Both the position numbers and the translations under genes were made by a program. The notes beneath the pieces were generated by a model. The model saw only the letters and a list, made by a program, of their open reading frames with translations, did no database searches and was not told the origin of the DNA. Of a DNA stretch of 64,000 nt, positions 1 through 8,914 are shown piece after piece; the stretch's first letter is position 1; the number at the start of each line of letters is the position of its first letter. The DNA comes from an uncultured Rhodanobacteraceae bacterium (lineage in GTDB: Bacteria; Pseudomonadota; Gammaproteobacteria; Xanthomonadales; SZUA-5): assembly GCA_937928755.1 (NCBI GenBank), contig CALEZI010000117.1, forward strand, positions 1 through 64,000. The letters are read 5' to 3'.

Positions 1-447
1 CTTCTGCACCACGTGCTTCATGTCCCAGGGCGCCAGGAACTGGCCCTTCTTGATGTTGACCGGTTTCCCCGCGCGCGCGACGTTCTGGATGAAATCGGTC
101 TGCCGGCACAGGAATGCCGGCGTTTGCAGCACATCGACCACCTCAGCAACCTCGTCCATCGGCGTGTACTCGTGCACATCGGTCAACACCGGCACGCCGA
201 TCTGGCGCTTCACCTCGGACAGCACCTTCAGGCCCGCGGCCATGCCCGGCCCGCGGAACGTGGTGCCCGACGAGCGATTAGCCTTGTCGAAACTGGACTT
301 GAAGATGAATGGAATACCCAGGCGCCCGGTAATTTCCTTGAGCGACCCGGCGACATCGAGTTGCAACTGCATCGATTCGATGACGCAGGGGCCGGCGATC
401 AGGAAGAACGGACGGTCGAGACCGACAGGGAAGCCGCAGAGGAGCAT
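1..447 (-). CDS. kdsA: 3-deoxy-8-phosphooctulonate synthase KdsA (5' part only)
   Basis: This is the first 149 codons of KdsA; the gene runs off the left edge, so about half of the usual ~280 residues are visible. KdsA condenses phosphoenolpyruvate with arabinose-5-phosphate to make KDO-8-phosphate for lipopolysaccharide inner core, in the cytoplasm. The reverse strand from the ATG at 447 reads MLLCGFPVGLDRPFFLIAGP, then CVIES, followed by FKSSFDKANRSS, GPGM, VLTDVHE and NIKKGQFLAPWDM. These are the conserved strands and substrate-binding segments of the family. The start matches the family start. The gene lies downstream of pyrG on the same strand, which is the classic pyrG-kdsA-eno order, so eno is expected just outside the window. 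The gap to pyrG is 183 bp, so co-transcription is likely but not shown. Confidence 0.95.
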   Translation of the reverse strand, partial: MLLCGFPVGLDRPFFLIAGPCVIESMQLQLDVAGSLKEITGRLGIPFIFKSSFDKANRSSGTTFRGPGMAAGLKVLSEVKRQIGVPVLTDVHEYTPMDEVAEVVDVLQTPAFLCRQTDFIQNVARAGKPVNIKKGQFLAPWDMKHVVQK

Positions 448-461
448 GGTCGGAGTGTTCC

Positions 462-623
462 GTTAGCTGGTGTTGAATACAGGTATTGGTTGGTGTCGGT
501 GTTGGAAAGATCAGAGACCACTGCAAAGATGGGGCAGTGCGAGTTGTGCCCGTCCATCACTGACACCAGGATGCAACACCAGGTTCACGTCTGGTCCTTC
601 CTATACCAACACCAGTAAGCAAC
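462..623. repeat. Imperfect inverted repeat in the pyrG-kdsA gap
   Basis: The gap between pyrG and kdsA carries GGTGTTG-rich sequence near 465-515 and its approximate complement (CCAACACCAG) near 605-615. The arms pair only loosely. It resembles the GTTGG-rich repeats near 7.3 kb. No coding potential is visible. Confidence 0.4.
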
Positions 624-630
624 ACCGCTC

Positions 631-2289
<1,659 letters not shown>

Positions 2290-2617
2290 CAGAAGTTCCG
2301 GTAACAACAAACCGGGGCCATAGTCTACCTGTCCGCGCCCGACTCCGCCCACGATCAATTCAGGGCCGATGCAGGTGTGGCGATTGTCGAACAGCGTTGA
2401 GGAAGCACCAGCGAGTGCGGCTTTTCGAGCCCCAACGCCGTGAGAAGCGTGGCCTTTGCGCGTCCAGACTTGTCTGGACGCTTTCACCCGAAATCCACAA
2501 GCGTCGATTCAATTCGGGACCCATCGGAGCCAAGTCAGGGCAAGTCGGGTCCCCGCGGAGGATCGGTTTGCGTCGTCCGCTCAGCTTGCATCCCGTCCGA
2601 GTTGGGTTTTGGGTACG
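2290..2617. other. Divergent intergenic region pyrG / methyltransferase
   Basis: This 328-bp gap separates two divergent genes and must hold both promoters. Apart from the palindrome at 2461-2480 I see no coding potential, and no promoter hexamers that I would call with confidence. Confidence 0.6.
2461..2480. repeat. GTCCAGAC palindrome, solo arm
   Basis: CGTCCAGAC, a TT centre and GTCTGGACG form a perfect 9-bp-arm palindrome. The same sequence occurs as paired arms at 7405-7469 and 16694-16764, degenerate at 34086-34146, and as a single arm inside a gene at 49185-49210. It is a mobile-type repeat family rather than a local operator. Confidence 0.8.
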
Positions 2618-3583
2618 ATGACGGCATCACCCGGGAGCACTCCGAACTTGTCCCTGCTGCAACGCTTGAAACCCTTCAGATTTGTTGGCGAATCCTTGCC
2701 CTGCGCGCTCTGCGGCGGGTTGCAGCGTTGCGTGGTCGGCGCCCGCGACCGCTACTGGAAACCTTTGCGCAACGTGCTCTGCAACCGTTGCGGCCTGGTA
2801 TTCCTCGATCCCATGCCGACCGCCGAAGAAATCGAGCGTTATTACCGCGACGAGTACCGCCAGCATTACCACGGCGATTCGAAGCCGCGCGCCAAGGCAC
2901 TGCTGCGCGACGAACGTGGCGCGCGCGAGCGGGTGGCGCTGCTGGCGCCGCTGCTGCGCAAGGGACACCGTGTACTGGACATCGGCGCCGGCACCGGCGC
3001 CTTCGTCGCGGCGGCAGCAGCGGCCGGCTGGACGGCGGAAGGCGTCGAGCCGCATCAAGGCTTCGCCGCCTTCGCCCGCCAGTTTTACCGCGCGAACATC
3101 CATGCGACGCTGCTCGAGGACGCCCCGCTTGCCGACGCCAGTTTCGACCTGATCACCAGTTCCCACGTGTTCGAACACTTGCGCTCGCCCGACCTCGCTT
3201 TCGCGCGCGTGCACCGCCTGCTCAAGCGCAACGGCGTATTCCACATCAACGTGCCCGACATCGCCGACCCGGCACGCACGCCAAGCGCGCGCTGGCATTT
3301 CGGCCACCTGCATGGATTCACGCGCGAGAGTCTGTCGATGCTGGCCTGGCGCTGCGGCTTCGAAGTGCTTGCCGAGTCGCCCGCCCACGGACCCAACCTG
3401 CTGCTGCAGCGACTCGACCAGCCGGTTGCCGATTGGATGCGCTATCCCGGTCACGCCGAGCGCATGCGCCAATTCTTCGCCGAGCACACCAGTTGGCGGC
3501 ATTTCACCTCGGCGACGCCATACCGTCGCTTCCTCGCCCGCATGCGTCGTTTCCGCCGCGAGCGCAGCGAACTGCGGGGCTAG
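2618..3583 (+). CDS. Zinc-ribbon class I SAM-dependent methyltransferase
   Basis: The 321-residue protein begins with a treble-clef-like zinc ribbon: CALCGG near residue 30 and CNRCG near residue 55, four cysteines in two pairs, then the FLDPMPTAEEIERYY linker. A Rossmann methyltransferase domain follows, with the SAM-binding motif VLDIGAGTGAFVAAAA around residue 110 and SSHVFEHL as the family post-motif. This architecture is common in methyltransferases acting on cell-surface sugars or small molecules; the substrate cannot be told from sequence. The ATG at 2618 is chosen because the domain starts soon after it. The gene stands alone between repeats. Its TAG stop codon lies inside the terminal repeat of the element at 3579-3745. 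Confidence 0.85.
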   Translation: MTASPGSTPNLSLLQRLKPFRFVGESLPCALCGGLQRCVVGARDRYWKPLRNVLCNRCGLVFLDPMPTAEEIERYYRDEYRQHYHGDSKPRAKALLRDERGARERVALLAPLLRKGHRVLDIGAGTGAFVAAAAAAGWTAEGVEPHQGFAAFARQFYRANIHATLLEDAPLADASFDLITSSHVFEHLRSPDLAFARVHRLLKRNGVFHINVPDIADPARTPSARWHFGHLHGFTRESLSMLAWRCGFEVLAESPAHGPNLLLQRLDQPVADWMRYPGHAERMRQFFAEHTSWRHFTSATPYRRFLARMRRFRRERSELRG

Positions 3584-3745
3584 TGTGGTTTGCCATTAAT
3601 TCGTTGAATTATTTCCGCGCCTTTTGGCCCGAATGCGTCGTTGTTCGTCGTCGCCATAGCCCTGCTATGACTCCTCCTCTCGCCTAGCCTCCGGCCAAAA
3701 TGCATCGGAAATTTCTTCAGCCAATTAATGGCAAACCACACTAGC
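3579..3745. mobile_element. MITE-like inverted-repeat element with CTAG ends
   Basis: Two roughly 50-bp imperfect arms face each other. The left begins GCTAGTGTGGTTTGCCATTA and the right ends with its complement, TAATGGCAAACCACACTAGC. The outer 22 bp pair almost perfectly, and the arms drift apart toward a core of about 65 bp. No transposase is encoded. The left end contains the TAG stop codon of the upstream methyltransferase. Degenerate single ends of the same family appear near 13342-13395 and 54314-54357. Confidence 0.75.
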
Positions 3746-3830
3746 GGCCGCGACCGGGTTGCGCCACCGCTACAACCGCCAACGCTTCCCCGCTATCCTC
3801 CGCCGCCGTCGCCGCAGCAGGAACGCAAAA

Positions 3831-4598
3831 ATGCAGCTCGCTCAAGTCAAGGCAGCGATCACTGGCGGTGCCTCAGGACTCGGATACGCGGTCGCCGAAC
3901 GCCTGGTCGCCGAGGGCGCCAGCGTGACCTTGCTCGACGTCCAGGACGAAAAGGGTGCGGTGGCCGTCGTCAACCTGGGTGAGCGCGCGCGTTATCTGCG
4001 CACCGATGTCACCCACGAGGAAGGCGTTGCCGGCAGCATCACGGCCGCCAGCAACATGATGGGTGGGCTGAATGCCGTGATCAGCTGCGCCGGCATCCTC
4101 GGCGCCGGCCGCGTGCTCGGCAAACAGGGTCCAATGCCGCTGTCGCAGTTCGAAACCACGGTGCGCGTCAACCTGATCGGCAGCTTCAACGTCGCCAAGG
4201 CCGGTGCACAACTGATGCAGAGCAACACACCCGGGACCGACGGCGAACGTGGCGTCATCATCAACACTGCATCGATCGCCGCCTTCGAGGGGCAAATCGG
4301 TCAGGCCGCCTACTCCGCGAGCAAGGGCGGCGTGGTCGGCATGACGTTGCCGATGGCTCGCGAACTGGCCAGATTCGGAATCCGCGTGATGACCGTCGCA
4401 CCGGGCATCTTCATGACGCCGATGGCCGGCGGCATGCCAAACGAGGTCAAGGCCAGCCTCGAAGCCATGGTGCCATTCCCGGGACGCCTCGGCGAACCAC
4501 TCGAATTCGCCGACGCCGTCTGTTTCATCCTGCAGAATCGCTACATGAACGGCACCACGCTGCGCCTGGATGGCGCGGCCCGGATGCCGGCGAAGTGA
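3831..4598 (+). CDS. Short-chain dehydrogenase, 3-hydroxyacyl-CoA dehydrogenase type 2-like
   Basis: This is a 255-residue classical SDR. It has the NAD-binding TGGASGLG near residue 12, an adenine-ring aspartate in LLDVQD, the NxxG-equivalent SCAGI, the catalytic serine in NTASIAAFEGQIGQ and the YSASK Tyr-Lys pair. The TASIAAFEGQIGQAAYSASK region and the long NxxG-side loop (GILGAGRVLGKQGP) are typical of the HSD17B10 / type II 3-hydroxyacyl-CoA dehydrogenase group, which oxidises 3-hydroxyacyl-CoA in fatty-acid or branched-chain degradation. Upstream codons are in frame, but the ATG at 3831 sits directly before the Rossmann fold. The gene is monocistronic and flanked by repeats on both sides. 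The substrate assignment is an inference. Confidence 0.85.
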   Translation: MQLAQVKAAITGGASGLGYAVAERLVAEGASVTLLDVQDEKGAVAVVNLGERARYLRTDVTHEEGVAGSITAASNMMGGLNAVISCAGILGAGRVLGKQGPMPLSQFETTVRVNLIGSFNVAKAGAQLMQSNTPGTDGERGVIINTASIAAFEGQIGQAAYSASKGGVVGMTLPMARELARFGIRVMTVAPGIFMTPMAGGMPNEVKASLEAMVPFPGRLGEPLEFADAVCFILQNRYMNGTTLRLDGAARMPAK

Positions 4599-4604
4599 GT
4601 GAAG

Positions 4605-4770
4605 CAGGAAAAGGGGAAAAGGAAAACGGAAAAAGGGAGAGCAACTCGAGGCCGGCTCCCATTTTGTTCCAATCAACCTGATTATGGACCCCAGCTCGCG
4701 CGCCTCCGCTCCTACCCTTTTCCTTTTTCCCTTTTCCTTTTTCCTCCCCATTTTCCTTTTTCCCGCCCCC
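4605..4770. repeat. Paired polypurine / polypyrimidine tracts
   Basis: A G/A-only stretch (units like GGAAAA, about 4605-4640) follows the dehydrogenase stop codon. A T/C-only stretch (units like CCTTTT, about 4715-4770) ends exactly at the efpL start codon. The two are roughly complementary, so they form an imperfect inverted repeat. The same arrangement occurs at 6300-6431. The efpL ribosome-binding region is therefore almost pure pyrimidine and has no Shine-Dalgarno sequence. Confidence 0.75.
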
Positions 4771-5337
4771 ATGAAAGCCACCGACATCAAACGCGGCACC
4801 GTCGTCGAATACCAGGGCAAGTTCTGGATGATCCGCGACGTCGAACGCAGTGCCCCGACCGGGCGCGGCGGCAACACCACGTTCCGTTTCGTCATGTACC
4901 AGGTCGGCAACGACATCAAGACCGATGTCAGCCTGCGCGCCGACGACGAGTTGCCGGAAGTCGAACTCAGCCGTCGCGAGGCCACCTTCTCCTACATGGA
5001 CGGCGACAACTACGTGTTCATGGACGCCGAGGACTACACGCAGTACACGCTATCGCCGGCAATGGTCGGCGATCTGCCGTCGTATTCGTCCGACGGCAAC
5101 CTTGAAGGCGTGCAATTGTTGCTGATCGATGGCGATCCGGTTGGCCTCAAGCTGCCGCCATCGGTCGAACTCGAAGTGGTCGACACCGCACCCTATGTCA
5201 AGGGCGCCAGCGCCACTGGCCGAGCCAAACCGGCCCGACTGTCGACGGGCATGGAAATCCATGTGCCCGAGTACATCGAGAACGGCACGCGGGTGAAGGT
5301 CAACACCGAAACCGGCGAGTTCAGCGGGCGCGCCTGA
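4771..5337 (+). CDS. efpL: Elongation factor P-like protein EfpL (YeiP)
   Basis: EfpL is a paralogue of translation elongation factor P that helps ribosomes through difficult peptide-bond sequences such as polyproline. The 188-residue protein has the three EF-P beta-barrel domains. The loop in the first domain reads RSAPTGRGGNT and puts an arginine (Arg32) at the tip, where EF-P has its modifiable lysine or arginine. The closest match from memory is E. coli YeiP (SPTARGAAT loop; the FMDxEDYT, PQ/PS-VELEVVDTAP and LSTGMEIHVPEYI segments). The ATG at 4771 is the family start. The gene is alone, directly preceded by a pyrimidine tract and followed by a palindromic repeat. Confidence 0.93.
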   Translation: MKATDIKRGTVVEYQGKFWMIRDVERSAPTGRGGNTTFRFVMYQVGNDIKTDVSLRADDELPEVELSRREATFSYMDGDNYVFMDAEDYTQYTLSPAMVGDLPSYSSDGNLEGVQLLLIDGDPVGLKLPPSVELEVVDTAPYVKGASATGRAKPARLSTGMEIHVPEYIENGTRVKVNTETGEFSGRA

Positions 5338-5350
5338 GGCACCGACCGAT

Positions 5351-5449
5351 GTAGGCCGTGTGTGCCGCGCAGCGGCTCACCGGCGCTCCTCGCATCGCCC
5401 GCGACGCAAGCGCCGGTGAGCGCGATGAAGCTGCGCACACACGGCCTAC
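5351..5449. repeat. GTAGGCCG hairpin repeat, single copy
   Basis: This is an imperfect inverted repeat starting GTAGGCCG and ending CGGCCTAC, with an inner pairing of CTCACCGGCG with CGCCGGTGAG. It starts 13 bp after the efpL stop codon. It is the same family as the four tandem copies at 39367-39832. Confidence 0.85.
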
Positions 5450-5494
5450 AATTGCGACAGCGGCGCCGCAGGCGGGGCGCCCTCCAAAGACCCA

Positions 5495-6289
5495 TCACAC
5501 TGCGATCGGCGCCTTGATTGCCGGGTGCGACTGGTAGCCGACGATCTCGATGTCGTCGAATCGGAAATCTTCGATCCGCCGGCGCTCCGGATTCAGCCGC
5601 AGTTGCGGCGCCGGCAGCGGCGCACGCGTCAGTTGCAGCTGTGCTTGCTCCAGGTGGTTCAGGTAAAGGTGCGCATCGCCCAGCGTGTGCACGAAATCGC
5701 CCGGTTGCAGGGCGCACACCTGCGCCACCATCGCCGTCAATAGCGCGTACGACGCAATATTGAATGGCACGCCGAGGAATACATCGGCGCTGCGCTGGTA
5801 CAACTGACACGACAGTCGCCCGTCGGCCACGTAGAACTGAAACAGCGCATGGCACGGCGCCAACGCCATCGCCGGCAGGTCTGCGGGATTCCAGGCACTC
5901 ACGATCAGACGCCGCGAATCCGGATCACGCCGGATCTGCGCGATGACCTCGCCGAGCTGGTCGATGGCAGCGCCACCGGGCGTCGCCCAGGAACGCCACT
6001 GCTTGCCGTAAACCGGGCCCAGATTGCCCTCTTCGTCGGCCCATTCGTCCCAGATGCTGACGCCATTCTGGCGTAGATATCCGATATTGGTATCGCCGGC
6101 GATGAACCACAGCAACTCGTGGATGATCGAACGCAGGTGCAGCTTCTTGGTGGTGACCAGCGGAAAACCCCGAGCCAGGTCGAAACGCATCTGCCAGCCG
6201 AACACCGAACGCGTGCCCGTGCCGGTGCGATCGGCCTTGATCGTGCCGTGATCGAGGATGTGGCGCAGCAACTCGTGATACTGGTGCAT
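5495..6289 (-). CDS. thyA: Thymidylate synthase ThyA
   Basis: ThyA methylates dUMP to dTMP using methylenetetrahydrofolate. The predicted protein is 264 residues, the same length as the E. coli enzyme. It carries the nucleophile Cys146 in LAPCHALFQF, the dUMP phosphate arginines in DPDSRRLIVSAWNP, QRSADVFLGVPFNIASYALL for dUMP and folate contacts, and GDAHLYLNHLEQ. The start at 6289 (MHQYHELLRH) is the family start; the pyrimidine-rich tract upstream on the coding strand gives no clear Shine-Dalgarno. It lies downstream of lgt on the same strand, the usual lgt-thyA pair. Confidence 0.98.
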   Translation of the reverse strand: MHQYHELLRHILDHGTIKADRTGTGTRSVFGWQMRFDLARGFPLVTTKKLHLRSIIHELLWFIAGDTNIGYLRQNGVSIWDEWADEEGNLGPVYGKQWRSWATPGGAAIDQLGEVIAQIRRDPDSRRLIVSAWNPADLPAMALAPCHALFQFYVADGRLSCQLYQRSADVFLGVPFNIASYALLTAMVAQVCALQPGDFVHTLGDAHLYLNHLEQAQLQLTRAPLPAPQLRLNPERRRIEDFRFDDIEIVGYQSHPAIKAPIAV

Positions 6290-6299
6290 TTTGGGTGCG

Positions 6300-6429
<130 letters not shown>

Positions 6430-6431
<2 letters not shown>

Positions 6432-7269
6432 ACTTGCCCCTGCGTCCCCACCAAAGCAAAGCAACCCCAAAAAGCACCATCGGCACCGACAGCACCTGCC
6501 CCATCGTCAGCCAACCCCAGGCCAGATAGCCGATGTGGGCATCCGGTTCGCGCACGAATTCCACCGCAATGCGACCGATGCCATAGACGATCAGGAATAC
6601 GCCGGAGGTGGCCATCAAGGGTCGTTGCCGGCGCGAGAACCACCAGACGACGGCGAACAGCACGACACCCTCCCAGAACGCCTGATACAGCTGCGACGGA
6701 TGGCGTGCCTGGTCGAGCAATTGCCCATTGGCGACCAGCGCCTGGATCTCGGCGACGCTGTACGGGCCTCCGGGCAAGGCGTTGGGGAAGATCACTCCCC
6801 ACGGCTTGTCGGTGGTATGTCCCCACAACTCACCGCCAATGAAATTGCCGAGGCGCCCCAACCCAAGGCCGATCGGCACCACCGGCGCCACGAAGTCGTA
6901 CAGCGCAAACACGGCACGACCGGTCTTGTGGGCATACCAGCCCACCGCGACCAGTACACCGAGCAGCCCGCCATGGAAGCTCATGCCACCTTCCCACACC
7001 CGGAACAACATCAGCGGATCGGCGAGAAAATCGCTGAAGTGATAGAAGATCACCGAACCGACACGGCCGCCGACGATCACGCCGATCATCCCGTAGAAGA
7101 TGATGTCCTCGATCTCTTCGCGCCTGAAACCGCGCCAGACCTCGGCCGCCCGATGCCGTCCCAGCAGGAATGCACTGACACCCGCGGCCAGATACATGAG
7201 CCCGTACCAGCGAATGGCCAGCGGTCCGATCTGCAGCGCAACGGGGTCGATGTCATGGATGTAAGGCAT
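6430..7269 (-). CDS. lgt: Prolipoprotein diacylglyceryl transferase Lgt
   Basis: Lgt transfers diacylglycerol from phosphatidylglycerol to the lipobox cysteine of prolipoproteins in the inner membrane, the first step of lipoprotein maturation. The 279-residue protein is polytopic with about seven hydrophobic segments. It contains IRWYGLMYL, GGRVGSVIFYHF, FHGGLLG (with the functionally important histidine) and the Lgt signature GRLGNFIGGELWG, plus HPSQLYQ and the C-terminal REPD. The ATG at 7269 gives the standard MPYIHDIDPV start. It is followed by thyA. Several lipoproteins predicted in this window would be its substrates. Confidence 0.97.
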
Positions 7270-7293
7270 GGGTTGGTAATGGCTGTTGGTGTT

Positions 7294-7335
7294 GGCTGTT
7301 GGCTGTTGGCTGTTGGCTGTTGGCTGTTGGCTGTT
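7294..7335. repeat. Tandem GGCTGTT heptamers
   Basis: Six tandem copies of GGCTGTT lie just upstream of lgt, with degenerate GTTGG-type units on both sides (about 7270-7370). Confidence 0.85.
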
Positions 7336-7404
7336 GGCGTTGGTTTTAGCTGTTGGTGGTTGGTGCTGGTCGCTGGAGTCGCTGGCGCGAAACCCGGCTT
7401 GTGT

Positions 7405-7469
7405 GGGTCCAGACTTGTCTGGACGTCTTTCGCCTGACTACCTGGGAGCGTCCAGACAAGTCTGGACCC
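7405..7469. repeat. Paired GTCCAGAC palindromes
   Basis: Two copies of the 18-bp palindrome, GTCCAGACTTGTCTGGAC at 7407-7424 and its complement at 7450-7467, face each other across about 25 bp. The whole unit can fold as one long hairpin or two short ones. Confidence 0.85.
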
Positions 7470-7500
7470 ACCAGATGCATCGCGGCCGTCGCACTTGCTG

Positions 7501-7535
7501 CCAGCAACCAGCAACCAGCAACCAGCAACCAGCAA
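7501..7535. repeat. Tandem CCAGCAA heptamers
   Basis: Five tandem CCAGCAA heptamers end two bases from the rlmI TAG stop codon. With the GGCTGTT array at 7294-7335 they bracket the palindrome pair, so the whole lgt-rlmI gap is built from repeats. Confidence 0.85.
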
Positions 7536-7537
7536 CA

Positions 7538-8722
7538 CTAGCCCCTGCGCACCTCGGCAAGAAACCCCTTCAGGTACTCGGTTTCCGGCATGCCCGGATG
7601 AATCGGATGGTCCGCCGATTGTGCCAGCCGACGAATCACGCGCAAGTGCATGCCCAGGGAGCGCGCGGCGCGATTGAGTGCATCGAGCAGCGCTTCGGCG
7701 TTGAAATGGTGCGAGCAGGAGCAGCTGACGATCAGTCCCCCGTCTTCGACCAGACGCAGCGCCGCCTCGTTGATGCGACGGTAGGCCAGTGCGCCCTGCT
7801 CGGCGTCCTTCTTGCGCTTGATGAAGGCCGGCGGATCGACCACGACGATGTCGAAGCGCCGCGCCTGATCGCGCAGGGCCCGACAGGCGTCGAAGGCATC
7901 GTCCTTCAGCGTCGACACCTTGGCGGCAACGCCACTCGCCTGTGCATTGCGTTCGACACTCGCCAGTGCGCCAGCAGAGCTGTCGACGCACAGGGCGCTG
8001 ACCGCGCCATGCACAGCGGCGCAAACGCCCCAACCGCCGCCGTAGCTGAACAGATCGAGCACGCGCGCGCCGGACACCAGGGGCATCAGTGCCGCACGGT
8101 TGTCGCGCTGGTCGTAGAACCAGCCAGTCTTTTGCCCGCTCAACGGCGCGATCCCGAAACGCGCGCCGTTCTCTTCGATCCAGACCGGCTCGCTGACCTC
8201 ACCCCAGGCAATGCCGCTTTCGCGCGCCAGCCCTTCCAGTTCGCGGCCAGCGGCATCGTTGCGCCAGACCAGTGCCGACACGCCGACGATGCCTTGCAAC
8301 ACCGCCGCGATCGTATCCTTCATCGATTCCATGCCGGCCGTGCCCAATTGCACCGACAGCACCGGCCCGTAGCGATCGACCACCAGGCCCGGCAGTCCAT
8401 CGCTTTCGCCGTAAATCAGTCGACCGAACTCGCCGACACCCAGGCGAGCGCGCAGCGCGAGCGCCGAATCGACGCGCCGTTGCAGCCAGGCCGTCGCATC
8501 GAATCCATCCGCCGGCGTGCCGAGCAGACGCCCGGCAATCAGCACGTTCGGATTGACGTAGGCGACGCCGAGACTCTGAGATCGTGCCGACACCAGTTCG
8601 ACGCGCTCGCCCGGCGTTAATCCGAGCGCCCCGAGCTTGTCCGCGAACTCATTGGCGTAGACCCACTGGTGTCCGAGGCGCAGACGGCGATCGGCGTCGG
8701 GTTTGAGGCGCAAGCTGCGCAT
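7538..8722 (-). CDS. rlmI: 23S rRNA (cytosine-C5)-methyltransferase RlmI-like
   Basis: RlmI methylates C1962 of 23S rRNA. The protein is 394 residues from the ATG at 8722; a TTG four codons upstream is possible but less likely. It has an N-terminal PUA RNA-binding domain (RLGHQWVYANE), a central linker with YGESDGLPGLVVDRY, and a Rossmann methyltransferase domain with VLDLFSYGGGWGV. VDPPAFIKRKKD is the family catalytic/substrate motif, and a conserved cysteine lies in VSCSCSHHF. Family length is about 390-400. It probably has its own promoter in the 192-bp gap shared with the divergent GGDEF-EAL gene. Confidence 0.93.
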   Translation of the reverse strand: MRSLRLKPDADRRLRLGHQWVYANEFADKLGALGLTPGERVELVSARSQSLGVAYVNPNVLIAGRLLGTPADGFDATAWLQRRVDSALALRARLGVGEFGRLIYGESDGLPGLVVDRYGPVLSVQLGTAGMESMKDTIAAVLQGIVGVSALVWRNDAAGRELEGLARESGIAWGEVSEPVWIEENGARFGIAPLSGQKTGWFYDQRDNRAALMPLVSGARVLDLFSYGGGWGVCAAVHGAVSALCVDSSAGALASVERNAQASGVAAKVSTLKDDAFDACRALRDQARRFDIVVVDPPAFIKRKKDAEQGALAYRRINEAALRLVEDGGLIVSCSCSHHFNAEALLDALNRAARSLGMHLRVIRRLAQSADHPIHPGMPETEYLKGFLAEVRRG

Positions 8723-8845
8723 CGGCGAAGTCAATCCTGCGGTGGGCGGCGGAGTTTACCGATTCGTGCCGTCGAGTGTGGGGAGGCGCAAGAGTCAGGT
8801 TGCGCGGGACACGCCCGCTCCCGCAGTTTTCAGGCCTGCGGCAGC

Positions 8846-8867
8846 AGGTCAACTGCAAAGTTGACCT
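8846..8867. promoter_or_regulatory. 9-bp-arm palindrome upstream of the GGDEF-EAL gene
   Basis: AGGTCAACT and AGTTGACCT pair perfectly around a 4-base loop (GCAA), 47 bp before the start codon at 8915. It could be an operator or a small hairpin. The outer GTAGGTCA-like bases also resemble the repeats at 46945 and 49965, so a repeat remnant is equally possible. Confidence 0.4.
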
Positions 8868-8914
8868 ACCGCGCGCGAGACGTGGGCGCGTGCTCCCCAG
8901 TACACTCGCGCACC

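Noticed and set aside
2461..2480. GTCCAGACTTGTCTGGAC palindrome as an operator for pyrG
   Set aside because: The same sequence occurs in other gaps as paired arms and inside a coding gene, so it is a repeat family.
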